Source of the DNA: Hyphomicrobiales bacterium
GTDB lineage: Bacteria; Pseudomonadota; Alphaproteobacteria; Rhizobiales; Kaistiaceae
Assembly (NCBI GenBank): GCA_017305815.1
Contig: JAFKJZ010000545.1
Span: forward strand, 1-6,327
DNA: 6,327 nucleotides
Direction of reading: 5' to 3'
Position numbers and translations under genes: made by a program. This document shows positions 1 to 4,242 of the stretch, piece after piece; the stretch's first letter is position 1, and each line of letters starts with the position of its first letter. Under the pieces are notes generated by a model that did not search any database, was not told the origin of the DNA, and saw nothing but the letters and a program-made list of their open reading frames with translations.

Positions 1-417
1 CGTCTTCGGGTCCTCGGTCAGGCCGACCTTCTTGAGCAGGTCGCGGGTGCGCGCCTCATTGGCGTTCCAGTCGATGACGCCGAACTTGGCGTGCTCGTTG
101 CCAAGGAAAATGTTCTCGGCGATTGACAGCATCGGCACCAGGGCAAGCTCTTGGTGGATGATGACGATGCCCTTCTCCTCGCTGTCATGGATGCCGCGGA
201 AGTGGCACTCCTGGTCGCGATAGATGATCTGGCCTTCATAGTCGCCGTTCGGATAAACACCCGAAAGGACTTTCATCAGAGTCGACTTGCCGGCGCCGTT
301 CTCGCCGCAGATGGCGTGAATCTCGCCTTCCTCGACTTTGAGATTGACGTTCGACAGCGCCTTGACCCCGGGAAAGGTCTTGGTGATGTCGCGCATCTCG
401 AGAATATAGGAAGTCAT
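1..417 (-). CDS. mmsA: Multiple-monosaccharide ABC transporter ATP-binding protein, 5' part only (MmsA/GguA)
   Basis: This is the cytoplasmic ATPase that should power the sugar importer fed by the adjacent ChvE. The 139 visible residues start [21 protein letters not shown], typical of the first nucleotide-binding domain of sugar (RbsA/XylG/GguA-type) ATPases. Walker A, GENGAGKS, is at residues 38-45, and the Q-loop glutamine is Q89 within [12 protein letters not shown]. The signature motif, Walker B and the second ATPase half lie beyond the left edge; the family is about 500 residues long. The ATG at 415-417 has a GGAG Shine-Dalgarno (427-430) nine bases upstream. It follows chvE on the same strand after a 104-bp gap holding a hairpin, matching the chvE-gguA-gguB order known from Agrobacterium. 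The permease gene is expected just off the window. The sugar-ATPase class is certain; assignment to MmsA/GguA rests on the sequence start and the ChvE neighbour. Confidence 0.93.
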   Translation of the reverse strand, partial: MTSYILEMRDITKTFPGVKALSNVNLKVEEGEIHAICGENGAGKSTLMKVLSGVYPNGDYEGQIIYRDQECHFRGIHDSEEKGIVIIHQELALVPMLSIAENIFLGNEHAKFGVIDWNANEARTRDLLKKVGLTEDPKT

Positions 418-480
418 GCAGAGCCGCTCCGGAAAGGGGCATCGGGTGGGTGAGTTTACCTCGTCGCCAGCCCGACAAGA

Positions 481-506
481 AGGGGCCCCGCCAAGGCGAG
501 GCCCCT
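481..506 (-). terminator. Intercistronic GC-rich hairpin between chvE and mmsA
   Basis: AGGGGCCCCGCC (481-492) and GGCGAGGCCCCT (495-506) form a 12-bp inverted repeat with one mismatch and a very short centre, so the apical pairs probably open to give the loop. In the chvE-to-mmsA transcript it starts 15 bases after the chvE stop and is followed by TTCTTGT, only a modest U-run. This looks like a leaky terminator or 3'-end mRNA stabiliser, as often found after binding-protein genes, where the binding protein is needed in excess over the ATPase. Full termination is unlikely, because mmsA has no clear promoter of its own in the remaining gap. Confidence 0.6.
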
Positions 507-521
507 CCGTCTATGTGACGA

Positions 522-1589
522 TTACTTGAGTTCGTCGGCCTTGATGTAGCCGGACTCGACGACGAGCTTCTCGTAGTTCGACTTGTCCACCTCATGCGGC
601 GTCAGCAGGATCGACGGGACGACCTTGACGTCATTGTTGTAGGTGGTGGTGTCGAGGTTGGCAGGCTTGCCGCCCGACAGGACCGTGTCGACGAGCTCGA
701 CGGTCGACTTGGCGAGATCGCGGGTGTCCTTGAAGACGGTCGAGTACTGCTCGCCGGCGATGATCGCCTTGACCGAAGCGGTCTCGGCGTCCTGGCCGGT
801 CACGATCGGCCAGGGCTGGTCGGCGGTGCCGTAGCCGACGCCACGGAGCGAGGCGATGATGCCGCGCGACAGGCCGTCATGCGGCGACAGGATGCCGTCG
901 ACGCGCTTGCCGTCCGAGTAGTTGGCCGAAAGCAGGTTGTCCATGCGGGCCTGGGCGGTGGCGGCGAGCCAGCGCAGCGTGCCGACCTTGTCCATGCCGG
1001 TCTGGCCGGAGACGATCTTGATCGAGCCGTCGTCGATCAGCGGCTGCAGGACCGACATCGCGCCGTTGTAGAAGAAGAAGGCGTTGTTGTCGTCCGGCGA
1101 ACCACCGAACAGCTCGACGTTCCAGGGCTTGGTGTCCGGGAAGCGCTCCTTGAGGCCCTTCACCAGCGACTGGGCCTGGAGGACGCCGACGCCGAAATTG
1201 TCGAAGGTCGTGTAGTAGTCGACGTTCGGGGTCTTCTTGATCAGGCGGTCATAGGCGACGACGACGACACCGGCGTCGGCAGCCTTCTGCAGCGCGTCGG
1301 AGAGCGTCGTGCCGTCGATCGAGGCGACGATCAGCGCCTTCGGGTTCTTGGTGATCTCGTTCTCGAGCTGGCTCAGCTGGTTCGGGATGTCGTCCTGCGC
1401 ATACTGCAGGTCGACGGTGTAGCCCTTGGCTTCCAGCTGCGACTTCACGGCATCGCCGTCATTGATCCAGCGCTGGGACGTCTTCGTCGGCATCAGGACG
1501 CCGATCAGGCCCTTGTCTTCCGCATGAGCCGCCCCGAGGGCCAGCATGCTGACGGTAACTGCCGCAAGCGCGGACTTGAACAGCTTCAT
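522..1589 (-). CDS. chvE: Periplasmic multiple-monosaccharide-binding protein ChvE
   Basis: This 355-residue periplasmic binding protein captures monosaccharides for the MmsA/GguA importer. In Agrobacterium, ChvE also presents sugars to the VirA sensor; no vir genes are visible here. Residues 1-23 are a signal peptide (basic MKLFK, a hydrophobic core, then AHA before EDKG). The remainder matches the ChvE pattern closely: TKTSQRWI near 35-42, [14 protein letters not shown] at 67-79, IASIDGTT-type VASIDGTT at 88-95, AYDRLI at 112-117, TFDNF at 128-132, [16 protein letters not shown] at 159-174, [10 protein letters not shown] at 198-207, [12 protein letters not shown] at 210-221, LSPHDGL at 234-240 and GQDAE at 265-269. 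Its length is about that of ChvE, and it ends ADELK, like the ChvE tail. I chose the ATG at 1587-1589 because it begins the signal peptide and has a GGGAG site. A start at 1622 would put eleven extra residues, including several arginines, before it. First gene of the operon with mmsA. Confidence 0.95.
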   Translation of the reverse strand: MKLFKSALAAVTVSMLALGAAHAEDKGLIGVLMPTKTSQRWINDGDAVKSQLEAKGYTVDLQYAQDDIPNQLSQLENEITKNPKALIVASIDGTTLSDALQKAADAGVVVVAYDRLIKKTPNVDYYTTFDNFGVGVLQAQSLVKGLKERFPDTKPWNVELFGGSPDDNNAFFFYNGAMSVLQPLIDDGSIKIVSGQTGMDKVGTLRWLAATAQARMDNLLSANYSDGKRVDGILSPHDGLSRGIIASLRGVGYGTADQPWPIVTGQDAETASVKAIIAGEQYSTVFKDTRDLAKSTVELVDTVLSGGKPANLDTTTYNNDVKVVPSILLTPHEVDKSNYEKLVVESGYIKADELK

Positions 1590-1596
1590 TCGTCTT

Positions 1597-1601
1597 CTCC
1601 C
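1597..1601 (-). promoter_or_regulatory. Shine-Dalgarno of chvE
   Basis: The minus strand reads GGGAG here, seven bases before the ATG at 1587-1589. This site decides the start in favour of 1589 over the upstream in-frame codon at 1622. Confidence 0.75.
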
Positions 1602-1637
1602 AATAGTACGACGTTTGCTCACGCGTGTTGGCCGAGC

Positions 1638-1652
1638 CGCCGATAATCGGCG
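1638..1652. promoter_or_regulatory. Perfect 15-bp palindrome CGCCGAT-A-ATCGGCG, candidate operator in the chvE leader
   Basis: CGCCGAT (1638-1644) and ATCGGCG (1646-1652) are exact reverse complements around a single A. The site lies about 50 bp before the chvE start, inside the untranslated leader if the promoter near 1754-1781 is right. A one-base centre cannot form an RNA hairpin with a sensible loop, so a protein-binding operator is the more natural reading, for example for a LacI- or GntR-type sugar regulator. No regulator gene is visible in the window. Confidence 0.4.
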
Positions 1653-1753
1653 CGCATCGTCTTCACGATCCTACGATCACAATGCCCGACAACCTCCCGG
1701 CTGCGACTGCTCGGGTCGTCGCCCATCGGGCGGGACCGCGTCCAGCACGTCTT

Positions 1754-1781
1754 CGTATGATTTAATTCGGGTCCCAGTCAA
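1754..1781 (-). promoter_or_regulatory. Possible sigma-70-type promoter for chvE-mmsA
   Basis: On the minus strand TTGACT (1776-1781) matches the -35 consensus at five of six bases. It is followed after 16 bp by CATACG (1754-1759), a weak -10 with three matches; ATACGA with a 17-bp spacer is an alternative. The spacer contains an AT-rich stretch (ATTAAAT), unusual in this GC-rich DNA. Transcription from here would give a leader of about 160 bases. In Agrobacterium, chvE is controlled by the LysR-type regulator GbpR, but I cannot identify a GbpR site. Confidence 0.35.
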
Positions 1782-1847
1782 ACACGTTTTTTGGGCACGC
1801 GTATCCGCTTGCTCCAAAGGGTGAATTTGTTGGCATTTTCGCGCGCT

Positions 1848-1873
1848 CCGGCAATGGTCCGATGAATTGCCGG
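1848..1873. repeat. Dyad CCGGCAAT-N10-ATTGCCGG with an overlapping palindrome
   Basis: CCGGCAAT (1848-1855) and ATTGCCGG (1866-1873) are perfect 8-base inverted repeats separated by ten bases. The right arm also begins a second perfect palindrome, TTGCCGGCAA (1867-1876). The three half-sites look like an operator cluster. It lies about 70 bp upstream of the possible chvE -35 and about 220 bp before the rightward gene, so either could be the target. It could also be a hairpin in RNA, but no T-run follows on either strand. Confidence 0.4.
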
Positions 1874-2034
1874 CAAAATGAGCAGCACGGAACGTCGCGT
1901 CCGCCTGAACGCTGCCCGGCCGCTTCTCCCCCGCGCCGCCGGCAGGGAGCGCCCCGGCACGGCGTCCGCGGATCGGACCGGCCCGATGAAAGGAGACAGG
2001 CTCCCGCTACGTCATCGGCGCAACCGTCCGGACT

Positions 2035-2062
2035 GGAACAACGCCGCGAAACGCGAGATGAT
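2035..2062 (+). promoter_or_regulatory. Weak candidate promoter for the phytochelatin synthase-like gene
   Basis: GGAAC (2035-2039) is followed after 17 bp by GATGAT (2057-2062), four of six to TATAAT and lying inside the palindrome GATGATCATC (2057-2066). It would give a leader of about 26 bases including the ribosome site. Taken alone this is weak. I list it because the next two plus-strand genes have the same GGAAC-spacer arrangement. Confidence 0.25.
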
Positions 2063-2094
2063 CATCGCCAGCCAGTCCGCGTTGGAGCCGCATC

Positions 2095-2820
2095 ATGATC
2101 GCGCCAAGCCTCCGCGTTGCATTGCTCGTCCTCGGCCTTTCGGCCGGCTTCGCCTCCGCCGAGACCCTGCCGCTTCCGGCCGGGCTGGTCGGCGCGGCGA
2201 CCACCGACGGCGAGGCGCTGCTCATCGGCGCCGAGGCGCGCGCCGCCTATTTCCCTCTCGCCGACCAGTTCGTCACCCAGAAGACCCAGAGTTTCTGCGG
2301 CGTTGCTTCGATGGTGATGGTCCTCAATGCGGCGGGCGTGCCGGCGCCCACCGTGCCGGAATACGAGCCCTATCGCACCTTCACGCAGGATAATCTGCTC
2401 GACGCGCGGACCGACGCCGTCGTGCCGCGCGAGACGATCCTGCGGCAGGGCATGACGCTCGACCAGTTGGGCGGCGTGCTGGCGCTGCAGCCGCTCGACG
2501 TCACGGTGAAGCATGCCGGCGACGACAGCCTCGACGCCTTCCGCACTGCCGCGCGTGACCATCTTGCCCAACCGGGTCAGTTCGTCCTCGTCAACTATCT
2601 GCGCAAGGCGCTGGGCCAGCAGACGGGCGGCCATATCTCGCCGCTCGCAGCCTATGACGCGGAGGCCGACCGCTTCCTGATCCTCGACGTCGCCCGCTAC
2701 AAATATCCGCCGGTCTGGGTCACCGCTTCGGACCTGTTCGCGGCCATGAACACACCCGACAGGGACAATGGCGGCCGGACGCGCGGCTATGTACTGATCT
2801 CGCGGAAGACAGCCAACTAG
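2095..2820 (+). CDS. Secreted phytochelatin synthase-like gamma-glutamylcysteine transferase/peptidase
   Basis: This 241-residue protein of the phytochelatin synthase family (papain-like fold) acts on glutathione. Full-length plant enzymes make phytochelatins. Half-size bacterial forms such as the Nostoc one mainly remove glycine to give gamma-glutamylcysteine. The catalytic triad is visible: Cys68 in QSFCGVASM, His180 in GGHISPLAAYD and Asp198 in LILDVARYKYPPVWV, with an upstream Gln62 or Gln65 able to serve the oxyanion hole. The Cys-His-Asp spacing (112 and 18 residues) agrees with the Nostoc enzyme. The Cys-rich C-terminal domain of eukaryotic enzymes is absent, as usual in bacteria. Residues 1-22 form a signal peptide ending ASA before ETLP, so the enzyme should act in the periplasm. 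The ATG at 2095 has a GGAG site (2084-2087) seven bases upstream. It stands alone, 135 bp before a secreted Met-rich gene. Peptidase activity seems more likely than true phytochelatin synthesis, but sequence cannot decide. Confidence 0.9.
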   Translation: MIAPSLRVALLVLGLSAGFASAETLPLPAGLVGAATTDGEALLIGAEARAAYFPLADQFVTQKTQSFCGVASMVMVLNAAGVPAPTVPEYEPYRTFTQDNLLDARTDAVVPRETILRQGMTLDQLGGVLALQPLDVTVKHAGDDSLDAFRTAARDHLAQPGQFVLVNYLRKALGQQTGGHISPLAAYDAEADRFLILDVARYKYPPVWVTASDLFAAMNTPDRDNGGRTRGYVLISRKTAN

Positions 2821-2880
2821 CCCGCCGGGAACCAGAATCCGCACATTGTCGAGACACGGCAAAGTGATGCTCGTTTCGAC

Positions 2881-2908
2881 GGAACAACCGATGCTGGAGT
2901 CCTACAAT
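2881..2908 (+). promoter_or_regulatory. Candidate promoter of the Met-rich protein gene
   Basis: TACAAT (2903-2908) matches the -10 consensus at five of six bases. Seventeen bp upstream is GGAAC (2881-2885) rather than a TTGACA-like -35. GGAAC is the usual -35 core of ECF (RpoE/EcfG-like) sigma factors, but the -10 is not of the EcfG CGTT type. The predicted RNA start near 2915 leaves a leader of about 41 bases that opens with a hairpin. Confidence 0.45.
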
Positions 2909-2914
2909 ATCCGG

Positions 2915-2931
2915 TAGCCGCAAAACGGCTA
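2915..2931 (+). promoter_or_regulatory. Hairpin or operator dyad TAGCCG-CAAAA-CGGCTA at the predicted RNA start
   Basis: Perfect 6-base arms (2915-2920 and 2926-2931) flank a CAAAA loop. The dyad falls immediately downstream of the TACAAT -10, so in RNA it would be a 5'-terminal stem-loop, a known way to protect mRNA from decay. As DNA it could be an operator overlapping the transcription start. It ends 14 bases before the Shine-Dalgarno and does not sequester it. Confidence 0.5.
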
Positions 2932-2945
2932 GGTGCATCGATATT

Positions 2946-2950
2946 GGAGG
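2946..2950 (+). promoter_or_regulatory. Shine-Dalgarno deciding the start of the Met-rich gene
   Basis: GGAGG lies five bases before the ATG at 2956. The in-frame TTG at 2944 overlaps this site and has no site of its own, so 2956 is the start. Confidence 0.85.
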
Positions 2951-2955
2951 AAAAC

Positions 2956-3261
2956 ATGCGCAGAGGGTCCATGGTCCTGGCGGCCGCCGCTCTGGCGACG
3001 GCCGCCACCGCCCCCGCCTTCGCCGCCGAAACCATGATGCGGAAGGGGGAAACCGTCATGATGATGCCGAACGGGCAGATGGCCCGCATGATGCACACCG
3101 ACAAGGCGATGACGGACGCCATGATGAAGGACGCAAAGCCGATGGATGGCTGCGTCATGATGATGATGGGTTCCGACGGCAAGATGTACATGGCGAACGA
3201 CATGCAGATGGCCAATGGCAAGATGGCCTGCGAATCCGCCATGAAGATGAAGAAGAAATAG
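2956..3261 (+). CDS. Small secreted methionine-rich protein, function unknown
   Basis: The product has 101 residues. A signal peptide occupies about residues 1-23 (MRRGSM, an alanine-rich core, then AFA before AETMM). The mature chain of about 78 residues has 23 methionines (about 30%), in MM, MMM and MMMM runs and in MYM and MQM patterns, plus two cysteines (one before the MMMM run, one near the end), one histidine and a basic MKMKKK tail. I recognise no named family with certainty. Methionine clusters in exported proteins bind Cu(I) or Ag(I) in copper-handling systems, and Met-rich periplasmic peptides can also act as sacrificial hypochlorite scavengers reduced by methionine sulfoxide reductase. 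Either would fit the secreted thiol-peptide peptidase upstream. The coding DNA contains short (ATG)3 and (ATG)4 tracts (3058-3066, 3157-3168) that could change length by slippage. Strong ribosome site and a plausible promoter support a real gene; the two cysteines might form a disulfide. Confidence 0.85.
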   Translation: MRRGSMVLAAAALATAATAPAFAAETMMRKGETVMMMPNGQMARMMHTDKAMTDAMMKDAKPMDGCVMMMMGSDGKMYMANDMQMANGKMACESAMKMKKK

Positions 3262-3329
3262 CCTCGCTTCCGCCCGTGGCCGCCCCCCCGGGCTTCCCTG
3301 TTTCCGACGCCTCGGAGCAATCCCCCGGG

Positions 3330-3345
3330 GCGCCGCATCCGGCGC
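3330..3345. repeat. Short hairpin GCGCCG-CATC-CGGCGC between the Met-rich gene and mgtC
   Basis: Perfect 6-base arms flank a CATC loop, 69 bases after the Met-rich stop codon, within a very GC-rich spacer. No T-run follows on either strand, so it is not a canonical intrinsic terminator. It may help end or stabilise the upstream transcript. Nothing else in 3262-3390 stands out. Confidence 0.3.
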
Positions 3346-3391
3346 AGGCTCGCTTGCGCGTCCGGCCGATTTCGTTGCGAGTGGCCGTCAT

Positions 3392-3418
3392 GGAACGTCG
3401 ATGCGCCTCGGCTAGAAT
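3392..3418 (+). promoter_or_regulatory. Candidate promoter of the mgtC-family gene
   Basis: TAGAAT (3413-3418) matches the -10 consensus at five of six bases, and GGAAC (3392-3396) lies 16 bp upstream. The leader would be about 34 bases. Both this promoter and that of the Met-rich gene contain CGATGC exactly eight bases before the -10 hexamer. Confidence 0.4.
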
Positions 3419-3458
3419 GAGGATCCGCTGATTCCCTCCTCACCCGCCGGGGCCGATC

Positions 3459-4175
3459 TTGCGTTTCATCGAAGTCTTCGAGTTCTGGCCCTTTCTCGAC
3501 ACCGTCGTCAGCCTGGCCGCCGCCTTCATCTTCGGAACGCTGGTCGGCGTCGAGCGCCAGTACCGCCAGCGCACGGCCGGCCTTCGCACCAATGTCCTCG
3601 TCGCCGTGGGCGCCGCCGCCTTCGTCGATCTCGCCATGGCGATCACCGGCCCGGCAGAGGCGACGCGCGTCATATCCTATGTCGTCTCCGGTGTCGGCTT
3701 TCTCGGCGCCGGCGCCATCATGCGCGAGGGCATGAATGTCCGCGGCCTCAACACGGCGGCGACGCTCTGGTGCTCAGCGGCGATCGGCGCCTGTGCGGGC
3801 GCCGACATGATCGCCCATGCGGCGCTGGTGACTGTGTTCGTCATCGCCGGCAACACGCTGCTGCGGCCGCTGGCCAACGCCATCAACCGCAAGCCGCTCG
3901 ACGAGGAAGCCTCCGAGGCGACCTATGAGGTGACGGTCACGGTGCGCGCGGGCGAGCTGCCACGCCTGCGCACCCTGGTCGCCGACATGCTGGAGAAGGC
4001 GCATTATCCGGCCGGCGACCTCGAGGTGCACGATCGCGGCGAGGACCTGGCCGAAATCGTCGCGACGCTGGTCAACACCGCCGTCAATCCGAACGAGATG
4101 GACGCGGTCGCCCGCCGGATCGAGCGCCTGGCCGGCGTCACCCATGCTTCCTGGGCGATCAGCACCAAGGATTGA
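3459..4175 (+). CDS. MgtC/SapB-family inner-membrane protein
   Basis: The 238-residue product has the MgtC layout: a hydrophobic N-terminal half and a soluble C-terminal half. Membrane segments are visible at about 13-31, 44-62, 71-89 and 100-135, the last probably two segments. Family motifs are all present: VERQ at 31-34, GLRT at 41-44, VGFLGAGAI at 79-87 and GLNTAATLW at 96-104. Residues 153-235 (YEVTVTVRAGELPRL onwards) resemble the ACT-like regulatory domain of MgtC. Family members help cells grow in low magnesium and inside phagosomes, partly by restraining the F-ATP synthase; they are not proven Mg transporters. The start is TTG at 3459: the frame is closed by TGA at 3429-3431 with no ATG or GTG between, and a later start would delete the first membrane segment. 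The ribosome site is weak (GGGG near 3449-3452), suggesting low translation. I see no Mg-sensing leader of the Salmonella type; the leader is too short. Confidence 0.9.
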   Translation: MRFIEVFEFWPFLDTVVSLAAAFIFGTLVGVERQYRQRTAGLRTNVLVAVGAAAFVDLAMAITGPAEATRVISYVVSGVGFLGAGAIMREGMNVRGLNTAATLWCSAAIGACAGADMIAHAALVTVFVIAGNTLLRPLANAINRKPLDEEASEATYEVTVTVRAGELPRLRTLVADMLEKAHYPAGDLEVHDRGEDLAEIVATLVNTAVNPNEMDAVARRIERLAGVTHASWAISTKD

Positions 4176-4196
4176 GCCCTCGCCACTGATATTGCC

Positions 4197-4221
4197 CCCT
4201 CTCCCACTGCGTGGGCGAGGG
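4197..4221. terminator. Hairpin between convergent mgtC-family and uvrB genes
   Basis: CCCTCTCCCAC (4197-4207) and GTGGGCGAGGG (4211-4221) pair over 11 bases with one mismatch around a TGC loop. It begins 21 bases after the mgtC stop and lies 21 bases beyond the uvrB stop, so it could serve both transcripts. Neither strand has a T-run after the stem, so this is not a textbook terminator. CCCTCTCCC...GGGCGAGGG hairpins of this look recur between genes in many GC-rich alphaproteobacteria, so a REP-like repeat is an equally good reading. Confidence 0.55.
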
Positions 4222-4242
4222 AGCCGCCGAGCTTCGGGACGT

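Larger units (their letters stand above)
1590..2094. other. Gene-poor spacer between the divergent chvE and phytochelatin synthase-like genes
   Basis: This 505-bp spacer separates divergently transcribed genes. It holds the chvE ribosome site, a 15-bp palindrome (1638-1652), a weak hairpin with CGCCC/GGGCG arms (1720-1732), a possible chvE promoter (1754-1781), an 8-bp-arm dyad (1848-1873) and a weak candidate promoter for the rightward gene (2035-2062). The reading frames across it have no recognisable protein content, and no tRNA cloverleaf is apparent. The part nearest chvE (1740-1880) is noticeably more AT-rich than the part from 1880 to 2030. Confidence 0.6.

Noticed and set aside
522..1622. 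Earlier start for chvE at 1622
   Set aside because: It would add an Arg-rich segment before a complete signal peptide, and the good GGGAG site belongs to the ATG at 1587-1589.
594..1646. 350-codon open frame on the plus strand opposite chvE
   Set aside because: It is antisense to a certain gene. Its product is a low-complexity R/D/V/G-rich shadow of high-GC codon use, with no domain and no ribosome site.
2062..2862. 266-codon open frame on the minus strand opposite the phytochelatin synthase-like gene
   Set aside because: It is antisense to a gene with an intact catalytic triad and signal peptide. The composition is Arg-rich shadow sequence with no recognisable fold.
2881..2908. EcfG general-stress promoter (GGAAC-N16/17-CGTT) before the Met-rich gene
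   Set aside because: The GGAAC is present, but the -10 region reads TACAAT, not CGTT, so I cannot call it an EcfG site.
3058..3168. ATG trinucleotide tracts as a microsatellite or phase-variation switch
   Set aside because: The tracts are only three or four units, and slippage by whole triplets would keep the frame, so no on/off switch is expected; the tracts follow from the methionine runs.
2817..3443. 208-codon minus-strand frame opposite the Met-rich gene
   Set aside because: Its hydrophobic Ile/Met-rich stretch is the complement of the ATG and CAT repeats of the Met-rich gene. The plus frame has the ribosome site, signal peptide and promoter.
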